From contig BJHK01000002.1 of assembly GCA_014192425.1 (NCBI GenBank), positions 1-64,000 on the forward strand: a stretch of 64,000 bases of DNA, given 5' to 3'. The stretch comes from Planctomycetia bacterium. Its GTDB lineage: Bacteria > Planctomycetota > Planctomycetia > Pirellulales > UBA1268. The position numbers were made by a program, and so were the translations under genes. The number at the start of each line of letters is the position of its first letter. The stretch's first letter is position 1. Of the stretch, positions 1 to 5,806 are shown in pieces. Below the pieces are notes generated by a model. That model had not been told where the DNA came from. It saw only the letters and a program-made list of their open reading frames with translations, and ran no database searches.

Positions 1-40
1 ATTCCTGAGAGCCGCCGAAACCAAACCTCACATCGAAGGC

Positions 41-129
41 CGCTAACAAAGCGATGCAGCGGACTCGCGATAAAGTCCGGCGGTGTGGATAATCCCGTGG
101 TCGCGAGCCGCTGATCGCAATCGTTCGGC
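41..129 (+). repeat. attC-like site 1 (end of a cassette that begins left of the window)
   Basis: The outer cores are CGCTAAC (41-47) and GTTCGGC (123-129). The inner arm GCGATGCAGCGGACTCGCGA (51-70) pairs with TCGCGAGCCGCTGATCGC (101-118), leaving two unpaired bases on the left arm, as in integron attC sites with their extrahelical bases. The variable loop lies at 71-100. The next cassette would begin inside the right core near 124. No cassette gene can be seen to its left because the window starts there. Confidence 0.83.
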
Positions 130-275
130 GGAAAAAGTCTTGGAACCTTTTTCGGCTAGCGGTCTCTAAAAAGGACGACGCGGTTCGGCTAATCGAGAGA
201 CCCGTTCATTGAGAAGGGGCGAGAACTTTTTTACGCCGCCATACGTCCAAGCCATGTGTCGCAACCGGAGCTTCA

Positions 276-1037
276 ATGAAACCCATACTTGCGGCCTGTT
301 GTTTGGCTCTGCTGACGTCATCTCCTGTGCTTGCGAAACCGTGGTTCCAAACACTCGAAATAGAAGAAAAGCCTGAGAGAGTCGGCTACACGATCGAGCG
401 ACGCCATCAGGGCGACGCGGTGTGTATTGAAATCACGCTGAAACCCCAGGCCGCAAAGGTGTTTCAGGAGGCAACGCTAATTGTGTTTAGCCGAGACTCG
501 CAACTGCTCTACACCGATGTCGCCGCAAAAGATCGTGACGATGGCGGGAAGCAGATCAGCCTCACGGTTGCCAAAGCTAATTTGCCGAAGAGTAAAATCA
601 TGGTCCGAAGTGATATGCCCCAAGGGGCGGGGCCGGCTGTGCCCAACTTCGCGGGCTTTCGATTGATGCTACTGGAGCCTCCTGCCGCCGAAAGAAGACT
701 TCTGGACTTCAAAGGCCTGACCACGCTCGACGCCGAAATCGCCAAAGAACTCGCGGCAGCCGAAAAGTGGAATGGTGACCTCTCCGGTGTAACCGCCCTC
801 GATTCGCCCGACTCAGTTTCCATCGCCAAAGCGCTCGCCACCCGCGAAGGTCCGCTCCACCTCCCCAACCTCAAGAAAATCTCCCCCAAGACGCTCACGG
901 CTTTGATCCAGAAGGAAGACGTCGAGATTCCCTTGATCGAGACGCTGGAGTTGATTCAGGAGCCTGATGGGAGCGTCACTGAGGACTTCGTAATCCCGGA
1001 TGGGATTGGGGATCGCCAAAAGAGACAGAGGCGGTAG
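276..1037 (+). CDS. Secreted protein with the C-terminal module of the LRR-like tandem proteins (cassette gene)
   Basis: The 253-residue product has a signal peptide (MKPILAACCLALLTSSPVLA). A probably beta-rich domain of unknown family follows to about residue 145. The last ~105 residues read like one or two leucine-rich-type repeats and a conserved tail (WNGDLSGVTALDSPDSV, LPNLKKISPKTLTALI, LELIQEPDGS). The tail closely matches the C-terminus of the protein at 37040-39370: I counted about 50 identical residues of 77 by eye, and the protein at 35425-36879 has it too. GGAG lies 7 bases before the ATG. The gene sits between attC-like sites 1 and 2, so it is the payload of one cassette. Export is inferred from the signal peptide; no enzymatic motif is visible. 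Confidence 0.85.
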   Translation: MKPILAACCLALLTSSPVLAKPWFQTLEIEEKPERVGYTIERRHQGDAVCIEITLKPQAAKVFQEATLIVFSRDSQLLYTDVAAKDRDDGGKQISLTVAKANLPKSKIMVRSDMPQGAGPAVPNFAGFRLMLLEPPAAERRLLDFKGLTTLDAEIAKELAAAEKWNGDLSGVTALDSPDSVSIAKALATREGPLHLPNLKKISPKTLTALIQKEDVEIPLIETLELIQEPDGSVTEDFVIPDGIGDRQKRQRR

Positions 1038-1064
1038 TATCTGTTGATGAGATCACCGCGCAAG

Positions 1065-1152
1065 GCCGAACGAAGCGATGCAGCGGACTCGCGATAAAAT
1101 CGGTCCTGATGGAAAGTCCAAGGTCGCGAGCCGCTGATCGCGGGCGTTCGGC
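1065..1152 (+). repeat. attC-like site 2
   Basis: The cores GCCGAAC (1065-1071) and GTTCGGC (1146-1152) are perfect inverted repeats. The inner arms are GCGATGCAGCGGACTCGCGA (1075-1094) and TCGCGAGCCGCTGATCGC (1124-1141), with the same two extra bases as site 1. The arms are identical to site 1 while the loop between them differs, as expected for sites of one integron. The cassette it closes spans about 124-1146. Confidence 0.87.
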
Positions 1153-1168
1153 GAAGGAGGGCAACCGG

Positions 1169-1651
1169 ATGGTGATCAGCGAACTGCATGCATCGCACAT
1201 CCGCAAGGTTGAGGTCTCCTTCTGCCTGCTGGTCCCGGACCTCGACCCAGACGCAGTGACAGCGCGAATCGGTTTGTCGCCCGACGAAGCCCATCGGCGC
1301 GGCGACGAGCGTCGGCACAAGCGTTCGGGCGAGGTCCTTGGCTTGTACCGCGAGGGGCTCTGGGCGGTGGGCAGCCTCCCGCATGTGGACTCGAAGGACA
1401 TCAACGACCACTTCAGGTGGGTACTAAGACAGATGCTCCCTCACCGAGAGGCAGTCCTGGAGTTCGCTCGTGGCGGCGAGACGTACTTCGACGTGCTCTG
1501 GACGTCCACGTATCTCTATGCTGGCACCGGGCCGCTGATCGACGCTGAGTGCCTGGCGGGAGTGGCGGCACTGGGCGGCGGTATGGGCTTCGACATCTAT
1601 CATGTGGACGAGCCTGACGCCGAACCAACCGATGCAGCGGACTCGCGATAA
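1169..1651 (+). CDS. DUF4279-like cytoplasmic protein (cassette gene)
   Basis: This 160-residue protein has no signal peptide or membrane segment. It resembles DUF4279 proteins: an N-terminal strand (VEVSFCLLVPDLDPDAVTARI), a 'GLSPDEAHRRGD' motif, 'GLWAVGS', then a C-terminal 'LAGVAALGGGMGFDIYHVDE'. The biochemical role of the family is unknown. The ATG at 1169 is chosen because AAGGAGG lies just before it; upstream in-frame codons fall inside attC-like site 2. The last residues (EPTDAADSR) and the stop are encoded by the left half of attC-like site 3, so the attachment site supplies the C-terminus. Confidence 0.8.
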   Translation: MVISELHASHIRKVEVSFCLLVPDLDPDAVTARIGLSPDEAHRRGDERRHKRSGEVLGLYREGLWAVGSLPHVDSKDINDHFRWVLRQMLPHREAVLEFARGGETYFDVLWTSTYLYAGTGPLIDAECLAGVAALGGGMGFDIYHVDEPDAEPTDAADSR

Positions 1652-1707
1652 GATCCAGCGGAGTGGCTAGTCCTGCGGTCGCGAGCCGCTGATCGGAATC
1701 GTTCGCC
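1619..1707 (+). repeat. attC-like site 3 (overlaps the end of the upstream gene)
   Basis: The cores are GCCGAAC (1619-1625) and GTTCGCC (1701-1707). The inner arms GATGCAGCGGACTCGCGA (1631-1648) and TCGCGAGCCGCTGATC (1679-1694) match the other sites. The left core and arm are translated as the tail of the DUF4279-like gene. The cassette it closes spans about 1147-1701. Confidence 0.85.
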
Positions 1708-1726
1708 AACATTTACCGGAGTGCAC

Positions 1727-2023
1727 ATGGATTCCATCAAGGCCCATCTCGACAAGATTCCCACAAACGTGTTCTGGATCGCAGGGGCTTGTATCGCTGG
1801 TCTCGGCGCATTTCTGGAAAATCAGATTGCACCTGCCGCCCTTGGCAGGGCCGTCGTTGGTGCCGGCTTCATGCTTTGCCTCATGCCAGCCTTTTTGCGA
1901 GTCAGCGGCCAGGCGTCCGCGCGAGTGATCTCGTCAACGCAACTGTGGACGGTGGTCTCTCTTGGTCTGATTGCCGCAATTGTTGCTGGCATGCTCCTTG
2001 CCGCGACTACGTCTATCGGTTGA
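1727..2023 (+). CDS. Small integral membrane protein (cassette gene)
   Basis: This 98-residue protein has about three hydrophobic segments: roughly residues 15-30 (VFWIAGACIAGLGAFL), 38-58 (ALGRAVVGAGFMLCLMPAFL) and 72-95 (LWTVVSLGLIAAIVAGMLLA). I do not recognise a family. The ATG at 1727 is preferred over the GTG at 1721 because GGAG ends only five bases upstream of it. A 17-codon ORF (2023-2076) starts at ATG within the stop region and ends in attC-like site 4; I treat it as noncoding. Being a cassette gene, it is probably transcribed from a promoter further left or from its own. Confidence 0.7.
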   Translation: MDSIKAHLDKIPTNVFWIAGACIAGLGAFLENQIAPAALGRAVVGAGFMLCLMPAFLRVSGQASARVISSTQLWTVVSLGLIAAIVAGMLLAATTSIG

Positions 2024-2066
2024 TGAGGCGACTTGTTGAATTGCCTGAAGACCTAGAGTCCGCATT

Positions 2067-2154
2067 GGCGAACTAAGCAATGCAGCGGACTCGCAATAAA
2101 ATCGGGCGGTGTGGGCCGTCCAAGGTCACGAGCCGCTGATTGCCGTCGTTCGCC
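2067..2154 (+). repeat. attC-like site 4
   Basis: The cores GGCGAAC (2067-2073) and GTTCGCC (2148-2154) are perfect inverted repeats. The left arm GCAATGCAGCGGACTCGCAA pairs with TCACGAGCCGCTGATTGC (2126-2143). Compared with sites 1 and 2, GCGAT has become GCAAT on the left and ATCGC has become ATTGC on the right. That compensatory change keeps the stem paired and supports a selected hairpin. The closed cassette is about 1702-2148. Confidence 0.85.
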
Positions 2155-2156
2155 AA

Positions 2157-2492
2157 CTACCAGTTGTCCCCAAACGCTGCCGCGAATGCGTTGACGGCCG
2201 CCTGCGGGCTGCATTCCTGCATGAAATCAGGCCGCACGGTTTCGTATCTCTCCAGCAACGACGCCCGCTTCGCCCTGAGATACGGCACATAAACCACCCT
2301 GCCAGCGTGCTTGAAGTCCGAACAGCCGAGACGCCAGCGGTCGATGCCGATCACATCGGCCTTGATGTCTGTGGCGTCAAAGTCCATGCTTGGCATCGTC
2401 CGAGTTTCGCACGACGTTACGCCGCGCGGCCCGTAGGTGATCTTCACGATGCGGCAAGTCGTGTCGTCCATGTCGATCCCGGCAGCAATCAT
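2157..2492 (-). CDS. Unknown cassette protein encoded against the array direction
   Basis: This 111-residue protein begins MIAAGIDMDDTTCRIVKI, has a central ADVIGIDRWRLGCSDFKHAG and ends AVNAFAAAFGDNW. A GGAGG lies a few bases before the ATG at 2492, which supports this strand over the overlapping plus-strand frame. The spaced 'GID' strands recall RNase H-like or RuvC-like folds, but this is only a resemblance; no complete active site can be named. The gene lies wholly between attC-like sites 4 and 5 and runs opposite to all other cassette genes, so it needs its own promoter, probably in the neighbouring attC region. Confidence 0.62.
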   Translation of the reverse strand: MIAAGIDMDDTTCRIVKITYGPRGVTSCETRTMPSMDFDATDIKADVIGIDRWRLGCSDFKHAGRVVYVPYLRAKRASLLERYETVRPDFMQECSPQAAVNAFAAAFGDNW

Positions 2493-2507
2493 CGTATCCT
2501 CCTGCGT

Positions 2508-2596
2508 GGCGAACCAACGGATGCAGCGGACTCGCGATTCCGCCGCGTGGTGTAGTTTCGTCAGCGGTCGCGAGCCGCTGATCGCAATCGTTAGGC
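2508..2596 (+). repeat. attC-like site 5
   Basis: The cores are GGCGAAC (2508-2514) and GTTAGGC (2590-2596). The right core is a textbook attC right-hand core. The arms are ATGCAGCGGACTCGCGA (2521-2537) and TCGCGAGCCGCTGATCGC (2568-2585). The closed cassette is about 2149-2590. Confidence 0.87.
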
Positions 2597-2645
2597 CAAA
2601 GAAGAACAGTTGGCGGTGATTGCCCAGGCTTGTATACTGACGTCC

Positions 2646-2846
2646 ATGAGCACCGTCGAAGAAATCGAAGCCGCGATCCAGCAACTGTCGCCTGATCAGA
2701 TGGCGGCATTTCGCGCGTGGTACGCCGAGTTTGATGCCAACGCCTGGGATCGTCAGATCGCCGAAGACGACGCTGCGGGGCGACTCGACTGGCTGATCCA
2801 AGAGGCCCTCGATGACTTGGACGCTGGCCGCTTCACGGATCGATGA
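2646..2846 (+). CDS. Antitoxin-like small acidic protein of a RelE/ParE-type pair
   Basis: The 66-residue protein (STVEEIEAAIQQLSPDQM..., WDRQIAEDDAAGRLDWLIQEA) is acidic and helical. It resembles the short antitoxins that precede RelE/ParE-type toxins in planctomycetes and cyanobacteria; the C-terminal half would wrap the toxin. The ATG at 2646 is chosen over an upstream in-frame codon near 2610 because the family begins with this short 'MSTVEEIEAAI' helix. Its stop overlaps the next start by four bases (ATGA), so the two are translationally coupled. Pairs of this kind normally repress their own promoter. As a cassette-borne module it would stabilise the array against loss. Confidence 0.75.
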   Translation: MSTVEEIEAAIQQLSPDQMAAFRAWYAEFDANAWDRQIAEDDAAGRLDWLIQEALDDLDAGRFTDR

Positions 2847-3106
2847 AACACCGCGCAAGCCCCCGATTCTGGCGGCTTTACAGGGCCTTGCCGCAAGAGA
2901 TTCAGCAACTGGCCGATCGCGGCTACCACATGCTTTTGCAGGACCCGCGCCACCCGTCCTTGCACTTCAAGCGGATCGGAAGGGTTTGGTCCGCCCGCGT
3001 GGGCATGCACCATCGCGCTCTCGCAGCCAATCGCAACGAAGAGATTGTTTGGATCTGGATTGGGACCCATGGGGAGTACGACCTGCTACTCCGACGCAAG
3101 GGCTAA
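2843..3106 (+). CDS. RelE/ParE-family toxin-like protein
   Basis: The 87-residue basic protein (ASPRFWRLYRALPQEIQQLA, DPRHPSLHFKRIG, WSARVGMHHRAL, IVWIWIGTHGEYDLLL) has the RelE/ParE layout: an N-terminal helical hairpin, a strand with 'LHFKRI', a conserved arginine strand and the final 'WIGTHGEYDLL' strand with histidine. Related toxins cleave mRNA at the ribosome or poison gyrase; the sequence does not tell which. It overlaps the antitoxin by four bases and ends inside attC-like site 6. Confidence 0.8.
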   Translation: MKHRASPRFWRLYRALPQEIQQLADRGYHMLLQDPRHPSLHFKRIGRVWSARVGMHHRALAANRNEEIVWIWIGTHGEYDLLLRRKG

Positions 3107-3189
3107 CCGGACGCTGGATCAGACGGCGGCCATCGTCCAGCGGCATGGAGAATCAACTAGTCCGCCGCTGATCAGCTTTGCCGTTCTGC
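3101..3189 (+). repeat. attC-like site 6 (divergent)
   Basis: The cores are GGCTAAC (3101-3107) and GTTCTGC (3183-3189). The inner arms GCTGGATCAGACGGCGG (from about 3113) and CCGCCGCTGATCAGC (about 3162-3176) pair after skipping two bases in the left arm. The arm sequence differs from the other sites while the fold is kept, so this cassette probably came from another array. The closed cassette, about 2591-3183, carries the toxin-antitoxin pair. Confidence 0.72.
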
Positions 3190-3299
3190 GAAAATACGGC
3201 GTGCCGTGAGACGCCGCTGGTTTCGCTGGCTGGTCAGGGTGCTATCAAGGTAGAAATGAATCACTCCTGCCGTCATCAGGATGCCTAACGGAGTGCCCC

Positions 3300-3540
3300 A
3301 TGCACACGACCAAATACGTTCATTGGCAGGAAGGCGAGTCCTGGCTCGGCTACCTCGAGGAATACCCTGACTACTGGACTCAGGGCGAGACGGAGGCAAG
3401 CACGACTGGTATCGCAACCCGCTACCGGCGTGTCCCAACCTGTGCCTCGGCATCGCGAGATCAAGGCGCCACTCGCCCGCCGCATCATTCGGCTGCTAAC
3501 GGAAAGCCCGAAAGACCATTCCGTCGATGACGACGGCTGA
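3300..3540 (+). pseudogene. Decayed hicB-hicA toxin-antitoxin relic (cassette gene)
   Basis: The ATG frame starting at 3300 reads MHTTKYVHWQEGESWLGYLE then EYPDYWTQGETE, a clear HicB-type antitoxin N-terminus, then turns into nonsense and stops near 3530. In another frame the same DNA reads HDWYRNPLPAC, and after one more shift RHREIKAPLARRIIRLLTES to the TGA at 3540. These look like the C-terminal part of a HicA toxin (the 'PRHREI..LARKI' region). The middle, meaning the rest of hicB and the first half of hicA, is missing, and at least two frame changes are needed, so the pair is dead. Stretch 3190-3299 holds no gene I can support. Confidence 0.68.
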
Positions 3541-3546
3541 GAGTGC

Positions 3547-3634
3547 CCAGAACCACACACTGCACCGGACTCGCGATAAAATCTAACGGTGTGGTTCGCG
3601 TAGGGTCGCGATCTGCTGATTGCTATCGTTCGAG
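3547..3634 (+). repeat. attC-like site 7
   Basis: The cores are CCAGAAC (3547-3553) and GTTCGAG (3628-3634). The arms TGCACCGGACTCGCGA (3561-3576) and TCGCGATCTGCTGATTGC (3606-3623) are clearly related to sites 1-5 but carry mismatches, so the site looks eroded. It closes the cassette with the hicBA relic (about 3184-3628). Confidence 0.75.
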
Positions 3635-3656
3635 CAATGAACGGACTGCGCCCAAG

Positions 3657-4001
3657 ATGATGCTGTTGCCGAGTTGCGGAGCCGTTGTGACCGCGATGCT
3701 CGGCTGCCTTGGTCTGCTATTCCCAAAAGCCGTGGGCCGTGTTCTTGGTATCGAGCCCAATAAGCCGTTGGGCGTCTCCGAGTTCCGTGCGACCTACGGC
3801 GGATTTTTTCTGTGCCTTGGACTCGGATGCCTGGTCGCCCAGTCCGCGCAAGTCTTTGCCGTTGTTGGAGCAGCGTGGTGTGCGGCCGCTTTTGCCCGCG
3901 TAATGTCTTATGCCGTTGATGGCAGCCGGACGGGGCATAACCTTGCCGGAGTGGGAGTCGAAGCAGGCATTGGCCTGGCCATGTTGGCGGCGCAGCTCTA
4001 A
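3657..4001 (+). CDS. DUF4345-like small membrane protein (cassette gene)
   Basis: The 114-residue protein has four probable membrane segments: about residues 5-22 (PSCGAVVTAMLGCLGLLF), 48-62 (YGGFFLCLGLGCLVA), 67-85 (VFAVVGAAWCAAAFARVM) and 99-113. The motif 'LLFPKAVGRVLGI' followed by 'FRATYGGFFLCLGLG' is typical of DUF4345 proteins, whose function is unknown. The ATG at 3657 is preferred; the frame is open further left but only through attC-like site 7. A tandem ATG follows at 3660. Confidence 0.72.
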   Translation: MMLLPSCGAVVTAMLGCLGLLFPKAVGRVLGIEPNKPLGVSEFRATYGGFFLCLGLGCLVAQSAQVFAVVGAAWCAAAFARVMSYAVDGSRTGHNLAGVGVEAGIGLAMLAAQL

Positions 4002-4014
4002 CAACGCGTTATGC
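3996..4014 (+). repeat. Collapsed attC-like junction
   Basis: The DUF4345-like gene ends in CTCTAAC (3996-4002), a plausible left core. GTTATGC (4008-4014), a plausible right core, follows after only five bases. No inner stem exists, so the site appears deleted down to its cores, or was formed by an abnormal recombination. It is the last attC-like trace in the array. Confidence 0.45.
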
Positions 4015-4027
4015 AGTGAGGTGTTGC

Positions 4028-4189
4028 ATGCTGAAGTGGCCCGACAGTGGTAACCCGGTCCTCCTGCGGACCGACTTCGCCGACGACGCGGCGTGGGCCG
4101 CTCTCTGCAAGGCAGCCCAAGCCCCCAGCGACGAGGACTTTCAGGCGAACATCGATTGCGTCAGTAACCGATCTTTCGATACGCCATGA
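4028..4189 (+). pseudogene. Truncated DUF6924-like fragment at the array end
   Basis: The ATG at 4028 with GAGGTG before it opens a 53-codon frame (MLKWPDSGNPVLLRTDFADD ... ending DCVSNRSFDTP). It resembles the N-terminus of DUF6924 proteins ('LLRTDFSDD..W'), which are normally more than twice this length. The frame stops at 4189 without an attC site after it. The rest of 4190-4368 holds no gene I can support and marks the return to very GC-rich chromosomal sequence. Confidence 0.5.
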
Positions 4190-4368
4190 AAACGATCAAT
4201 AGAATTGGCTCTCTGCCGTGCGGTGTCAGCACTGTCGTGATGACGGGCCTCGTTGGCCCGATAGCACCTCAACGCCCCGGTGTCTTCCGGTACTTTTATG
4301 AATCGTCTCCTGCGATCAATCGTTTTCTGATATGCAGGCCTTTCCTGACCCTGTTGCGAGGCACTGCC

Positions 4369-4704
4369 ATGGCTTCACTCGTCCGCGCTCTGCTGCCCGC
4401 GGTCGCCTTGTCCGCCGCGCTCACGGCGGCTCCCGTCGCCGCGGTCTCTCCACAAAACCCCTACCGGACGTTCAACCTCTCCGGCATCAACTACGGCTCG
4501 ATGCAGTGGGAGCGTGCTCAGCGTGAAGGCCGGCGCGTCTGGCCCTACTACAACGCGCCGTCGCGGACAGTCACACCGCGATCGGGCGCATGGGTCGGCG
4601 CAGTCGCCGGAGGAGGTGGCGGCGTGGGTACGGTCGTCGAGGCAGGGGGATCGCGTTCGGTGCCGCGTTCGACCCCGCGCACGTTCCGCCGTTGGAGACG
4701 CTGA
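4369..4704 (+). CDS. Small secreted planctomycete protein of unknown function
   Basis: The 111-residue protein has a signal peptide (about residues 1-26, ending APVAAVS) followed by NPYRTFNLSGINYGSMQWER and RRVWPYYNAPSRT, then a glycine-rich and Ser/Arg-rich tail. The 'FNLSG.NYGS.QWE' core recurs in small secreted planctomycete proteins of unknown role, from memory of the group. The ATG at 4369 is chosen because the signal peptide begins there; the frame is open further upstream but noncoding in look. It faces the DUF808 gene convergently across 48 bases. Confidence 0.7.
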   Translation: MASLVRALLPAVALSAALTAAPVAAVSPQNPYRTFNLSGINYGSMQWERAQREGRRVWPYYNAPSRTVTPRSGAWVGAVAGGGGGVGTVVEAGGSRSVPRSTPRTFRRWRR

Positions 4705-4752
4705 GACACGGTTCCAGCCGAGATCGGCAGGTTCAACCGCGGCAGCAGCCCC

Positions 4753-5670
4753 TCACCAACGATGCGCCGCTCCTGACCGCCGGCGCCATGCCGCGACGCC
4801 ACGACTCCACAGGGCCACCGCCGCCACGGCGAGCAGGCCCACGGCTATCCCGACCAACAGGTCGAGAAGCAGGGCAACGATCAGCCGCCACCAGGATGCG
4901 GCGAAGGCCGCTGAGCCATGCGGTGCGAGACCCTCCACGAGCTGGTGAAGCACGGGCAGGGCGTGAGTCACGATCCCACCCCCGACGAGGAACATCGCCA
5001 CCGTTCCCGCAATCGACAGTGTCCGCATCAGCAGCGGCGCCCCTGCGAGCAGGATCTGCCCACAGGCCCGACGCAAGCCCTGGCCGCGGGCGAGAACCGC
5101 GGCGATGTCATCCAACTTGATGATCGCCGCCACGAGACCGTACACACCCACGGTCATGCCGACCGCGATCGCCGTCAGGACGCCCAACTGCACGATGAGC
5201 GACCGGTCGGCAACCACACCGAGCGCGATGACGATGATCTCCGCCGAGAGGATGAAGTCCGTTCTGATGGCACCGCCAATCCGGGCTCGTTCATCCGTGG
5301 GACACGCCGCTCCCCCATCCGCTCCGCGATGATCGTGCCGGTGGAGCGCGTGAAGAATCTTCTCCATGCCCTCGAAGCAGAGATACACCCCTCCGCAGAC
5401 GAGAAGCGGCGCGATCGCCCACGGGGCGAACATGCTGATGCCGATCGCGGCGGGCACGAGCAGCAGTTTGTTGCGTGCCGAACCAAGGGCTACGGCGGCC
5501 ACGACGGGCAATTCCCGGTCTGCCCGCACCCCGGCGATCTGCCGGGCGTTGAGCGCCAGATCGTCTCCCACGACGCCGGCAGTCTTGGCTGCCGCCGCCT
5601 TCGTCATCGTGGCGACGTCGTCGAGTACTGACGCGACGTCGTCGAGGAGGAGCAGAAGACTTCCGGCCAT
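4753..5670 (-). CDS. DUF808 family inner-membrane protein
   Basis: The 305-residue protein begins MAGSLLLLLDDVASVLDDVA and continues with KTAGVVGDDLALNA, the hallmark N-terminus of DUF808 (YedI-like) proteins. About six hydrophobic segments follow, including a long one near KLLLVPAAIGISMFAPWAIA and several in the C-terminal half. The family's function is unknown. The start at 5670 matches the family start; an upstream in-frame codon at 5718 would add sixteen non-conserved residues. The 136-base gap to the next gene is a divergent promoter region with no motif I would name. Confidence 0.87.
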   Translation of the reverse strand: MAGSLLLLLDDVASVLDDVATMTKAAAAKTAGVVGDDLALNARQIAGVRADRELPVVAAVALGSARNKLLLVPAAIGISMFAPWAIAPLLVCGGVYLCFEGMEKILHALHRHDHRGADGGAACPTDERARIGGAIRTDFILSAEIIVIALGVVADRSLIVQLGVLTAIAVGMTVGVYGLVAAIIKLDDIAAVLARGQGLRRACGQILLAGAPLLMRTLSIAGTVAMFLVGGGIVTHALPVLHQLVEGLAPHGSAAFAASWWRLIVALLLDLLVGIAVGLLAVAAVALWSRGVAAWRRRSGAAHRW

Positions 5671-5806
5671 GAAGGCATCGTAGCAGACGATGCGGTCAGG
5701 CGGGACATGCCCCGGCAACCGTACGCCTCAAGCCGTGTGCCGGCGGAGTACCGGTCTGCTATCCTGACGCGTTCGTTTCAGAAAAAGGCTCTCGGAGGCG
5801 ATCGCC

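Noticed and set aside
2023-2076. 17-codon ORF after the small membrane protein
   Set aside because: Too short to support and it ends inside an attC-like site.
2109-2555. Plus-strand frame in the fourth cassette
   Set aside because: It starts within an attC-like site and has no ribosome site, while the minus-strand frame has GGAGG and a better composition.
41-3634. The spaced repeats could be a CRISPR array
   Set aside because: Spacing is irregular (400-1000 bp), the repeats are imperfect hairpins with variable loops, and the intervals carry genes.
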